From NCBI GenBank assembly GCA_902783925.1, contig CACZSV010000054.1, positions 1-5,401 of the forward strand: a stretch of 5,401 nucleotides of DNA, in the 5' to 3' direction. Positions within the stretch are counted from its first letter, which is position 1. Each line of letters begins with the position of its first letter. The position numbers and the translations under genes were made by a program. The notes under the pieces are model-generated. The model was not told the origin of the DNA. It saw nothing but the letters and a program-made list of their open reading frames with translations, and ran no database searches. Shown here piece after piece: positions 1 through 5,170 of the stretch. This DNA is from an uncultured Coriobacteriaceae bacterium. GTDB taxonomy: Bacteria > Actinomycetota > Coriobacteriia > Coriobacteriales > QAMH01.

Positions 1-445
1 ACAGACGCGAAAGTCCATTGTAGACTGATGCGGTGTAGGGGATGAGGAAGACGAAGATGATCGCTGCCGACGCGATACGCAGCCCCTTGCTCTGATAGCG
101 CTTGCCGAAGAATTCCGGCATGGTCGATGCTTTGAGTCGCTGCGTCATCTCGCGCGTACGTGGGCCGAGTATCCACCAGGCAAGCAGGCTGCCGATGATG
201 GCGTTGCCGATGCCCACCCAAGTGGCTGCCATGCCGTATTTCCATCCAAATTGCCCAGCGTAGCCAATGAAGATAACGGCGCTGAAGTACGATGTGCCGA
301 ACGCAAAGGCGGAAAGCCAGGGCCCGACGTTTCTTCCGCCGAGGATAAAACCATCGACGTTTTGCGATGCGCTCCTGCGCGTGTAGATGCCTACGCCCAC
401 CGCGATGGCGATGAATGCAACAATCAGAAGAATTTTGACAATCAT
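1..445 (-). CDS. Sodium:solute symporter (SSS family), N-terminal part, gene runs off the left edge
   Basis: The first 148 codons of a membrane transporter of the sodium:solute symporter family (relatives include PutP and PanF), which moves a solute into the cell with Na+. Seen: a first membrane segment at residues 2-21, then the family-typical DGFILGGRNVGPW (31-43), which leads into the second helix with GTSYFSAVIFIG (50-61) and KYG (69-71). A third helix lies at about 75-93, the loop STMPEFFGKRY at 107-117, and the next helix starts near 122. Tyr53 aligns with the Tyr of PanF (TATYISAS) rather than Asp55 of PutP, so it resembles the PanF-like branch here; the substrate cannot be read. The ATG at 445 is the only start codon after the in-frame upstream stop; the ribosome site (AAAGAGA) is weak. 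At least two thirds of the protein lies outside the window. Divergent from the VanZ-like gene. Confidence 0.93.
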   Translation of the reverse strand, partial: MIVKILLIVAFIAIAVGVGIYTRRSASQNVDGFILGGRNVGPWLSAFAFGTSYFSAVIFIGYAGQFGWKYGMAATWVGIGNAIIGSLLAWWILGPRTREMTQRLKASTMPEFFGKRYQSKGLRIASAAIIFVFLIPYTASVYNGLSRL

Positions 446-486
446 TATCGAATCTCTTTCACGTTGAGATGGTCACAGCTGGAGGC

Positions 487-549
487 GCACACGGCCTTGA
501 ATATGGGATGCATCGATATCGCTCACATCCGAACCTGATGGCCGTGTGC
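487..549 (-). promoter_or_regulatory. Long inverted repeat in the leader of the symporter gene
   Basis: GCACACGGCC at 487-496 and its exact complement GGCCGTGTGC at 540-549 can form a 10-bp stem around a 43-base loop. The loop contains a smaller GGATG/CATCC pairing and the palindrome CGATATCG. The structure ends 41 bases before the symporter ATG. An AT-rich stretch at 561-569 (TATTAT on this strand) could be a -10, which would place the transcript start close to the stem, but no good -35 is seen. It could be a structured leader or a repressor site; it matches no riboswitch class I recognise. Confidence 0.4.
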
Positions 550-727
550 TAGAGGTATCGATAATAATAGTAGGAGAGTGATACGCATAAGCCGCAGGAA
601 TCTGCGAGCCTGTCGCGCATGGGAGTTATGTGCATGTGTTCGGACAAGGTTTCTCCATCACTCTATTTTGGTGGAGTCTACTATATACGATTGTTTGGAA
701 AATGAACACAAGATTTTCGTTGCGCGT

Positions 728-760
728 AATGAGTTGGCAATGAGTTGGTATGCCGACTCA
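728..760. repeat. Tandem direct repeat running into an 8-bp hairpin
   Basis: AATGAGTTGG occurs at 728-737 and again at 739-748, one helical turn (11 bases) apart. The second copy pairs with CCGACTCA at 753-760 to form an 8-bp stem (741-748 with 753-760, one T-G wobble) and a TATG loop. No T-run follows on either strand, so a standard intrinsic terminator is unlikely. A binding site for a regulator of the VanZ-like operon is possible. Confidence 0.4.
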
Positions 761-774
761 CTCCTCGCCGGTCT

Positions 775-803
775 TTGACGTAGGCTCATCCGTGCGAAAT
801 AAC
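775..803 (+). promoter_or_regulatory. Possible promoter of the VanZ-like operon
   Basis: TTGACG (775-780, 5/6 to the -35 consensus) stands 17 bases before AATAAC (798-803, 4/6 to the -10). An alternative is the extended -10 TGCTATGTT at 814-822, which has no clear -35. Either would give a leader of 50-75 bases before the ATG at 882. Weak evidence only. Confidence 0.25.
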
Positions 804-881
804 CTCTGCACTGTGCTATGTTCTAGATAGTCACTGTTAGCATATCGATTCCGTTTCATGGAAAAGAGGAGATACGTCTAA

Positions 882-1421
882 ATGCTCTCGAGAAAGACAA
901 AGGTCATTGTGAGCGTGTGCATAAGCATAGGCATCATGATCGCCATATTCCTCTTCTCGAACCAAAACTCCAGCGATTCCAGCTCGCTTTCTGAGAAAGT
1001 CTCGTTTCTGATTGCGAGTGTCTTCGTCGATGGATTCACGGACATGAGTGCGCTCGATCAGCAGGCGTGGATAGACAGGCTTTCCTGGCCGGTGAGGAAA
1101 ACCGCCCATGCAACCGAATACGGATGTCTCGCGATTTCTTTCATGGTGACATGCTGGCAGATACATTGTTATAGGGACGAGCGCCTTGGACGCTCGACGG
1201 GCCTTGTGCGGCAGCTTCTGATTGACTGGGCTTTGGCTTTCACGCTGAGCGTCGCCTATGCCTGCACCGATGAAATGCATCAGATGCTCGTTGACGGCAG
1301 GGCAGGCCAGATATCGGATGTTTTCGTAGACGCATCGGGAGCGATCATTGGCTCGACGCTTTGCGCGCTGATTATCTATGTACACATGCGAAATAGGCGT
1401 TTGGAGCAAAACTATGCCTGA
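882..1421 (+). CDS. VanZ-family membrane protein
   Basis: A 179-residue polytopic membrane protein of the VanZ-like family. VanZ itself gives low-level teicoplanin resistance by an unknown mechanism; most family members, including this one, have no assigned function and should not be read as resistance genes. Seen: a first membrane segment at 8-25 ending in the FSNQ motif (25-28), a Ser-rich external loop, KTAHATEY (73-80), a helix at about 114-129, the family signature DEMHQ (130-134) with GRAGQISDVFVDASGAIIG (139-157) running into the last helix (to about 167), and a basic tail. The acidic, His and Gln residues typical of the family are all present and the length is normal. AGGAG at 867-871 lies 10 bases before the ATG, somewhat long. 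The end overlaps the next gene by 8 bases, so the two are probably co-transcribed. Confidence 0.93.
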   Translation: MLSRKTKVIVSVCISIGIMIAIFLFSNQNSSDSSSLSEKVSFLIASVFVDGFTDMSALDQQAWIDRLSWPVRKTAHATEYGCLAISFMVTCWQIHCYRDERLGRSTGLVRQLLIDWALAFTLSVAYACTDEMHQMLVDGRAGQISDVFVDASGAIIGSTLCALIIYVHMRNRRLEQNYA

Positions 1422-2073
1422 TTCAAGAAGACGCTACATTGCTATAGGCATCAACTTGCTCGTTTTCGTGCTCGAGGTTTGGGCGATCTGGCATGGCATA
1501 CTCAAGCATGGGATTGCGGGAAACTTTGTGTATTACACCGAATGCTCGAATCTCTTGGGTGGCGTTGCGTGTCTTGCGTGCGCGATTGCGGAGATACGGC
1601 AGCTGCAGTCGGAAAAACCGATTGGCAAGGGATTACGCATTCTCAAGTACCTGTCTTCGTGCTGTTTGATGATGACCCTGATGGTCGTCGTCTGCATACT
1701 GACGCCGATGCTCGAATCGGCAGGCTATCCAGGCGTATACATGATGTTTCTGGAAGGCGCAAAGCCGGTAACGCATCTGGGGGCGCCTTTATTGGTTACG
1801 GTATCGTACGCGCTGTTCGAGCACAATCGTATGATGTCGTTGAAGGAGAGTTTGATCGGCATTGTGCCGACGCTCATTTATGCAGCGGTGGCGTATCCAT
1901 GCAATATTGCAGAGCTGTGGGACGGTCCATACCCGTTTTTGCAGGTTCTGGATATGCCGGTTTGGGCATCTGCGCTGTGGTTTATTGCGCTGCTGCTGTT
2001 TGCGTTTGCGCTGTGCCAGATTCCACGAGTTTTCGGGAACGTGATTATCAGGCAGAAGAAAATGCAATCGTAG
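1414..2073 (+). CDS. Multi-pass membrane protein resembling the AIG1/ADTRP (FAR-17a) and Pr6Pr superfamily
   Basis: A 219-residue protein with about six membrane segments (roughly 8-30, 38-60, 76-97, 118-135, 143-160, 186-208). Its layout recalls the AIG1/ADTRP and Pr6Pr superfamily: a YYTECSNLLGG motif (40-50) comparable to the usual Y-F/Y-T-x-x-S-N, a TP pair ending helix three (97-98), HLGAPLL (121-127) and GPYPFL near the start of the last segment. In human AIG1 and ADTRP a Thr and a His in these places form the active site for hydrolysis of fatty-acid esters of hydroxy fatty acids; here Thr42 and His121 are the matching residues. Assignment is by motif recall, and the bacterial substrate is unknown. 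The start at 1414 was chosen over the in-frame ATG at 1378 because GGAG (1403-1406) lies 7 bases upstream and it overlaps the VanZ-like stop, typical of translational coupling. Confidence 0.8.
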   Translation: MPDSRRRYIAIGINLLVFVLEVWAIWHGILKHGIAGNFVYYTECSNLLGGVACLACAIAEIRQLQSEKPIGKGLRILKYLSSCCLMMTLMVVVCILTPMLESAGYPGVYMMFLEGAKPVTHLGAPLLVTVSYALFEHNRMMSLKESLIGIVPTLIYAAVAYPCNIAELWDGPYPFLQVLDMPVWASALWFIALLLFAFALCQIPRVFGNVIIRQKKMQS

Positions 2074-2117
2074 TTGCGCTTTTGGCCTTATATAAACATC
2101 TCGAGGAATTCGCCCTC

Positions 2118-2140
2118 AAACAGGCAGTGTTTTTCTTCTC
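2118..2140 (+). terminator. Weak terminator-like hairpin after the VanZ-like operon
   Basis: AAACA (2118-2122) can pair with TGTTT (2128-2132) around a GGCAG loop, followed by a pyrimidine-rich TTCTTCTC tail. The stem is only 5 bp and AT-rich, so termination would be weak. It lies 45 bases after the stop at 2073 and before the putative lipoprotein promoter. Confidence 0.25.
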
Positions 2141-2145
2141 CATTC

Positions 2146-2174
2146 TTGCCGCGAATCTGTTTCGCATTGATAAT
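2146..2174 (+). promoter_or_regulatory. Putative promoter of the lipoprotein gene
   Basis: TTGCCG (2146-2151, 4/6) and GATAAT (2169-2174, 5/6) are separated by exactly 17 bases. Transcription would start near 2181, giving a leader of about 26 bases with AAGGAG six bases before the ATG at 2207. This suggests the lipoprotein gene is transcribed separately from the two membrane-protein genes. Confidence 0.5.
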
Positions 2175-2206
2175 GGTTTCAGGCAAACAAGGGTAAGGAG
2201 CATGTC

Positions 2207-2875
2207 ATGAAAAAGCTTCCAATCGCATTAGCTCTCTGCGCATTGCTGTTTGCAATGGGCCTTGTTGCTTGCGGTGGCTCGCCGTCTGGCAGCTCAGCTG
2301 CGTCATCTTCAGGCTCGAGCGCTCAAGACGTTGCAAAGGCCGAATACGACCGTGCGCTTGCCCTGTATGACGAAGGCAAATTCTACAGTGCGAAAGAGGC
2401 TTTCGAGAAAAGCCGCTACGGAGATTGGGAGCAGCGCGCTGCCGCGTGCGTGCAGCCCATGCCCGAAAATGGCGAGCTCTTCCACGACGAGAACTTGAAG
2501 AGCGACAAGATGATCCTCGCGTTTACCGTGAACGAGACACAAGGTGCCAGCGATACAGCCATGTACATAACGGTTTACACGAAAGACAAGCAATTGGTCG
2601 AATCTCTGTTTATCAAGGGTGCAGGCACTATAGAGACGAGGATTCCCGGAGGGGAGTACTACGTAAAAGATTCTTCGGGGACTGAGTGGTATGGCGAAGA
2701 GGAACAATTCGGCCCCAATGGACATTATGAGAGCATGGTATTCAACGAAGCAGAAGGTGACCGGTTTCTCACGCAGCTCGAAGAAGGCTACAAGTATGAA
2801 ATCACGATCAACGCAACAGACAAATCAGCACAGAACGTCGAGTCCGAAGAAGGCAGCTGGGAGAATCGATCTTAG
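2207..2875 (+). CDS. Secreted lipoprotein with a TPR-like segment and a C-terminal beta-rich domain
   Basis: A 222-residue protein predicted to be exported and anchored outside the membrane by lipidation of Cys22. Seen: a signal peptide with KK at 2-3, hydrophobic core 4-18 and lipobox LVAC (19-22); a Ser/Gly-rich linker (23-38); a TPR-like helical pair (about 42-80, YDRALALYDEGKFYSAKEAF) ending YGDW; then a beta-rich domain (about 85-202) with GELFHDENL, VYTKDK, LFIKG, RIPGGEYYVKDSSGTEWYG and FGPNGHY. The TWYG/FG pattern recalls a domain seen in other Gram-positive lipoproteins whose role is unknown to me. The acidic tail (206-222) looks disordered. AAGGAG lies six bases before the ATG; another ATG at 2201 meets a stop at once. 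Function is unassigned; a scaffolding or cell-envelope role is inference. It converges on the TRIC gene with a 32-base gap in which I see no terminator. Confidence 0.9.
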   Translation: MKKLPIALALCALLFAMGLVACGGSPSGSSAASSSGSSAQDVAKAEYDRALALYDEGKFYSAKEAFEKSRYGDWEQRAAACVQPMPENGELFHDENLKSDKMILAFTVNETQGASDTAMYITVYTKDKQLVESLFIKGAGTIETRIPGGEYYVKDSSGTEWYGEEEQFGPNGHYESMVFNEAEGDRFLTQLEEGYKYEITINATDKSAQNVESEEGSWENRS

Positions 2876-2907
2876 CGATGCGCAGCGGCTGCTCTGCTGA
2901 GATTGCC

Positions 2908-3540
2908 TCATTCGCCTTTGTGCTTTGTGCGCCAGCCAAAGTGCTTGCTTAGAAGTGTGAGCGCGAAGGTGATAACAACACATGCTATTGAAGCTGGAAT
3001 GAGAGGCGCACCGAGTGCCATGCATCCAACGAAGACCGCCGCACCGATAAAGGCAGAAATTGCATAGAAGCCGCCGGGCTTGAAAATAACGGGTGTTTCA
3101 CCAGTGCAGATATCGCGCAAGGCTCCGCCACCAACCGCTGTTACGGTACCGAGAACGATTGCCAAAACGATGCCAACCTCGGCATTCCAGCACTTGATTG
3201 TGCCTGCGAGTGCGAACCAGGACATCGAGAGTGCGTCAGCATAGAAGAGCCCGTTTTCGAGTTTGCGGGCAGAGCGGCTAAAGACAAAAACGATGGCGGC
3301 GATGATACCGCATGCGACGATAAGCAGCGGATGCTGCATAAAGAAGAAGCCATGCGAGTGTAGGAGCATGTCGCGGATAACGCCTCCGCCATAGGCGGTG
3401 ATTATCGCGATGGCAATGGTCCCGACGATATCGAGCTTGCGTGCGACCGCGAAGAGAGCACCTGTGATGGCGCCGATGATCACTGCAAGATAGTCGAAGA
3501 TAGTCGACCAATCAACTGCTGTGATAACTCCGAAGTCCAT
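2908..3540 (-). CDS. TRIC-type (trimeric intracellular cation) channel family membrane protein, formerly UPF0126
   Basis: A 210-residue membrane protein with seven predicted segments, the size and plan of bacterial TRIC channels, which are homotrimeric monovalent-cation (K+) channels in the plasma membrane. Seen: an internal duplication of a three-helix unit, each copy carrying the signature glycine-rich kink followed by Arg-Asp, AYGGGVIRDML (49-59) and AVGGGALRDIC (135-145). Further family features are ARKLD (33-37), the loop before helix four with ENGLFYADALS (95-105), and FKPGGFYA (153-160). A basic tail (WRTKHK) should be cytoplasmic. The ATG at 3540 was chosen over the in-frame ATG at 3552, because GGGAG lies five bases before it and the upstream ATG has no ribosome site. 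It has its own promoter 56 bases upstream. Physiological role in this organism is unknown. Confidence 0.93.
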   Translation of the reverse strand: MDFGVITAVDWSTIFDYLAVIIGAITGALFAVARKLDIVGTIAIAIITAYGGGVIRDMLLHSHGFFFMQHPLLIVACGIIAAIVFVFSRSARKLENGLFYADALSMSWFALAGTIKCWNAEVGIVLAIVLGTVTAVGGGALRDICTGETPVIFKPGGFYAISAFIGAAVFVGCMALGAPLIPASIACVVITFALTLLSKHFGWRTKHKGE

Positions 3541-3573
3541 GTAAACTCCCATCGTAATGCTGCAATGTGTCCG

Positions 3574-3601
3574 AGTGTAGTGCGTTGCTTAGAGCAGTCA
3601 A
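3574..3601 (-). promoter_or_regulatory. Putative promoter of the TRIC channel gene
   Basis: Read on the minus strand, TTGACT (3601-3596, 5/6) and TACACT (3579-3574, 4/6) are 16 bases apart. Transcription would start near 3567, about 27 bases before the ATG at 3540, leaving room for the GGGAG ribosome site. This suggests that the gene is not simply a downstream member of the nrdR-dut operon. Confidence 0.55.
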
Positions 3602-3692
3602 TAGGCGCGATCGGATGAAGTCCTGGACCGAGAAGGTCGATGGGTTATCGGGGTAGTGGGTGTACGAAGCTGGGTCTGAAATATATAAGTTC

Positions 3693-3721
3693 CCATAAGA
3701 TATGTTATCAGACATTTATGG
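3693..3721 (-). terminator. Hairpin directly after dut, possible weak terminator
   Basis: Two bases after the dut stop, CCATAA (3721-3716 on the minus strand) pairs with TTATGG (3698-3693). The stem can extend by ATGT/ACAT with a three-base bulge. It is AT-rich and lacks a following U-run, so it may be an RNA 3'-end stabiliser rather than a strong terminator. Confidence 0.35.
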
Positions 3722-3722
3722 G

Positions 3723-4166
3723 TTATTTACCGGAGGAGCCGAAGCCTCCACCTGCGCGTTCCGTATCGTCGAGTTCATCGACTTCTTCTATCTGCACGAT
3801 GGGAACCTCTTGAATGACGAGCTGTGCAATTCGATCGCCGCGTTGTATGTGTATTGCATTTTCAGCGTCCGTATTCAAACCGATGACGCCGATTTCTCCG
3901 CGGTACCCGCTGTCTATAAGCCCTGGCGTGTTGACTATCGAGAAACCCTGTTTTGCGGCAAGGCCACTTCGGGGCTGTACGAAGCCGGCATAGCCCGGCT
4001 CTATTGCTATTGCTATGCCGGTTCCGATTATTCTGCGCGCGCCAGGCTCCAAAACGACGTCTTCGCGTGCGTATAGATCGAGTCCGGCGTCTCCGGGGTT
4101 CGCATATTTTGGCGTCGGCAGTTCCGCATCGAGCTTCTTGAGTTTCAGTACAGTCTGCTTTGTCAT
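3723..4166 (-). CDS. dut: Deoxyuridine 5'-triphosphate nucleotidohydrolase (dUTPase)
   Basis: Trimeric cytoplasmic dUTPase, 147 residues: hydrolyses dUTP to dUMP and diphosphate, keeping uracil out of DNA and feeding dTMP synthesis. All five family motifs are visible: I PGDAGLDLYA (24-33), with the Mg-site Asp; II PRSGLA (65-70); III NTPGLIDSGYRGEIGV (79-94), with catalytic Asp85 and the sugar-stacking Tyr88; IV GDRIAQLVI (110-118); V RAGGGFGSSGK (137-147), the flexible arm that closes over the site, slightly variant from the usual RGxGGFGSTG. Length is normal and complete. The ATG (4166-4164) overlaps the nrdR stop in ATGA, with GAGGAG eight bases upstream inside nrdR, so translation is probably coupled to nrdR. 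Placement with nrdR and lexA points to joint control of nucleotide pools and DNA integrity. Confidence 0.97.
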   Translation of the reverse strand: MTKQTVLKLKKLDAELPTPKYANPGDAGLDLYAREDVVLEPGARRIIGTGIAIAIEPGYAGFVQPRSGLAAKQGFSIVNTPGLIDSGYRGEIGVIGLNTDAENAIHIQRGDRIAQLVIQEVPIVQIEEVDELDDTERAGGGFGSSGK

Positions 4167-4645
4167 TCGGTGATCTCCTCGGATTCGTCTTGAGAACCTT
4201 CCACCAGTTTCTTGAGCTCCTCGTTGAGCTCGTCGAGGTCCTTGAAGTCCTTGTAAACGGATGCGAAGCGTATGTACGCGACCTTATCTAAATCCCGCAA
4301 TCTTATGAGAACCTGATCGCCGAGGGATGACGACTTTATCGGCCCTCTATACGAATTGCGAATATCGTTTTCTACCGTGTCGACAAAAGCCTCGAGCATA
4401 TGGAGCGACACGTTGCGTTTGGCTGTTGCGGAAAGCAGGCTCTTGAGAAGCTTCGACCTGTCGAACGGCTCGACATGACCGTCTCGTTTCAGAACCATAA
4501 TTGGCTCTTCTTCTCGCCTCTCGAATGTTGTGAACCTCGTGCCGCAGTTCGAGCATTCGCGCCTGCGCTTGATGCTTGAGCCTTCATCGAATGAACGTGA
4601 ATCAATAACCCTGGATTCGGTACAGCTGCAATTTGGGCAAAGCAT
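4163..4645 (-). CDS. nrdR: Transcriptional repressor NrdR of ribonucleotide reductase genes
   Basis: A 160-residue nucleotide-sensing repressor that binds NrdR boxes upstream of ribonucleotide reductase genes. Seen: a zinc ribbon with Cys3-x2-Cys6 and Cys31-x2-Cys34; the conserved RVIDSR (12-17) and SIKRRRECSNCGTRFTTFE (24-42) that make up the DNA-binding part; and an ATP-cone domain (about 48-138) with VLKRDGHVEPFDRSKLLKSL and the late signature VAYIRFASVYKDF. The tail is acidic (DESEEITE). The length is that of the family. AGGAG lies five bases before the ATG at 4645. No ribonucleotide reductase gene lies in the window, so its targets are elsewhere. It sits between the SOS-type gene and dut, the same place as in mycobacteria and corynebacteria relative to lexA (from memory). 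Confidence 0.97.
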   Translation of the reverse strand: MLCPNCSCTESRVIDSRSFDEGSSIKRRRECSNCGTRFTTFERREEEPIMVLKRDGHVEPFDRSKLLKSLLSATAKRNVSLHMLEAFVDTVENDIRNSYRGPIKSSSLGDQVLIRLRDLDKVAYIRFASVYKDFKDLDELNEELKKLVEGSQDESEEITE

Positions 4646-4655
4646 TGATTCTCCT

Positions 4656-4672
4656 AACCCATTATATGGTTG
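4656..4672 (-). promoter_or_regulatory. Possible NrdR box in front of nrdR
   Basis: On the minus strand, CAACCATATAATGGGT (4672-4657) sits in the imperfect palindrome AACCATATAATGGGTT. It agrees at 11 of 16 positions with the NrdR-box consensus as I recall it (acaCwAtATaTwGtgt). The embedded TATAAT looks like a -10, but transcription from it would start inside the AGGAG ribosome site, so it is a poor -10. The extended -10 TGCTAGAAT (4697-4689) is a better candidate and would place this palindrome just downstream of the start, suited to autorepression. NrdR normally uses two tandem boxes; only one is seen. Confidence 0.3.
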
Positions 4673-4704
4673 TTAAAAAGCTGTCCCGATTCTAGCAGAG
4701 AATC
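4673..4704 (-). terminator. Possible terminator of the SOS-type gene, upstream of nrdR
   Basis: On the minus strand GATTCT (4704-4699) pairs with AGAATC (4693-4688) over a five-base loop, followed after GGGACAGC by five T. The spacing from stem to T-run is long, so termination may be partial. A second hairpin, CGCCTG/CAGGCG, lies further upstream around 4716-4750. If these do not stop transcription, nrdR and dut would be partly read from the LexA-controlled promoter. Confidence 0.3.
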
Positions 4705-4780
4705 ATCCCTCCAACGCCTGTATTTGCATTTCGTAGTGGAGATGCAGGCGGTACGAAGGCAAGGTCTCGAGAAAATGCGT

Positions 4781-5080
4781 CTACACGAAGGCGAAAAAGG
4801 AGAAATAGAAAACGGCGACGGCCGCGATGGCGCATGCGATGTATGCGAACCTGCGTTCTTCCTTCGTCTTCAATATGGGCCTTCCGTAAAACGAGAACGC
4901 TTGAGCCGTTTGCTCGTTACCGTATGGTCTTTGCGCTTGAGATGAAAACAGCTGGTCTGTGACCTGCCCGTACAGCGAACGTTCTTCATGTGTTGAATCG
5001 ATCACTCTGAGGTTCGACTTTGTATGAGCCGCCACTGGTTTGAGTGCGAGGTTTCCGAAAATGTTTTGTGCCTTGTCCAT
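4781..5080 (-). CDS. Small protein with C-terminal membrane anchor, divergent from lexA; probable SOS-induced protein, candidate division inhibitor
   Basis: A 99-residue protein that I do not recognise by sequence. Seen: a polar, mostly uncharged N-terminal region (1-70) with ALKPVAAHTKSNLRVIDST (12-30) and a Gln/Ser/Tyr-rich middle; a basic stretch KTKEERR (71-77); then a single hydrophobic segment from 78 that runs to the last residue (FAYIACAIAAVAVFYF...). This predicts the N-terminus in the cytoplasm and the C-terminus at the outer face, with nothing beyond the membrane. The start at 5080 has AAGGAG five bases upstream; the in-frame ATG at 5185 lies before the predicted transcript start. 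LexA boxes sit in its promoter and it lies between lexA and nrdR, the position of chiZ in mycobacteria and divS in corynebacteria; Bacillus yneA is also divergent from lexA. Those encode division inhibitors, but the LysM domain found in ChiZ and YneA is absent here. Gene: near certain. Function: inference. Confidence 0.88.
   Translation of the reverse strand: MDKAQNIFGNLALKPVAAHTKSNLRVIDSTHEERSLYGQVTDQLFSSQAQRPYGNEQTAQAFSFYGRPILKTKEERRFAYIACAIAAVAVFYFSFFAFV
4846..4859. promoter_or_regulatory. LexA-like box inside the small membrane protein gene
   Basis: CGAACCTGCGTTCT matches CGAAC-N4-GTTCG at 9 of 10 fixed positions, with the same final mismatch as the first intergenic box. It covers the codons for the basic stretch before the membrane segment. 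With equal base use, about 0.16 such matches are expected by chance in a window this long, so it may be accidental. Confidence 0.25.
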
Positions 5081-5150
5081 AACCGCTCCTTCAGTCGATC
5101 GAATGCCTATGCCCCTTTTATAGCGAGCGAGTGTGACATCAAAATCAAAC

Positions 5151-5164
5151 CGAACACATGTTCT
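5151..5164. promoter_or_regulatory. LexA box 1 (at predicted start site of the divergent gene)
   Basis: CGAACACATGTTCT, 9/10 to the Gram-positive SOS box CGAAC-N4-GTTCG. It covers about +1 to +14 of the predicted transcript of the divergent small gene, where bound LexA would block RNA polymerase. Confidence 0.85.
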
Positions 5165-5170
5165 ATATCT

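Larger units (their letters stand above)
446..881. other. Divergent non-coding region between symporter and VanZ-like gene
   Basis: 436 bases without a convincing gene. It must hold the promoters of the leftward symporter and the rightward VanZ-like gene. Visible elements are a 10-bp inverted repeat (487-549), an 11-base-period tandem repeat with a hairpin (728-760), and ATCGAT-type words near 513, 557 and 843. An open frame from the GTG at 578 follows AGGAGA with no spacing and codes for a peptide without recognisable features, so it is not called. Confidence 0.7.

Noticed and set aside
578..778. Small rightward open frame from GTG at 578
   Set aside because: AGGAGA abuts the GTG with no spacing, the product shows no domain or membrane pattern, and it crosses the repeat and hairpin at 728-760.
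837..1409. 190-codon leftward open frame opposite the VanZ-like gene
   Set aside because: The opposite strand encodes all VanZ family motifs; the antisense product is rich in His/Arg and featureless.
882..1421. Reading the VanZ-like gene as a glycopeptide resistance gene
   Set aside because: No vanA, vanH, vanX or regulatory partner is present, and the family is mostly unrelated to resistance clusters.
1479..2210. Long rightward open frame (243 codons, TTG start) over the AIG1-like gene
   Set aside because: It lacks a ribosome site, is Cys-rich without recognisable motifs, and lies over a gene with clear membrane segments, motifs and coupling; its end at the lipoprotein start (ATGA) is coincidental.
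3702..4076. 124-codon rightward open frame opposite dut
   Set aside because: Antisense to all five dUTPase motifs, with no ribosome site or recognisable content.
4661..4666. Perfect TATAAT (minus strand) as the -10 of nrdR
   Set aside because: Transcription would start within the nrdR ribosome site and no -35 is spaced correctly; it fits better as the core of a palindromic operator.
4974..4984. GCGAACGTTCT as another LexA box
   Set aside because: The half-sites GAAC and GTTC abut without the four-base spacer required by the SOS box.
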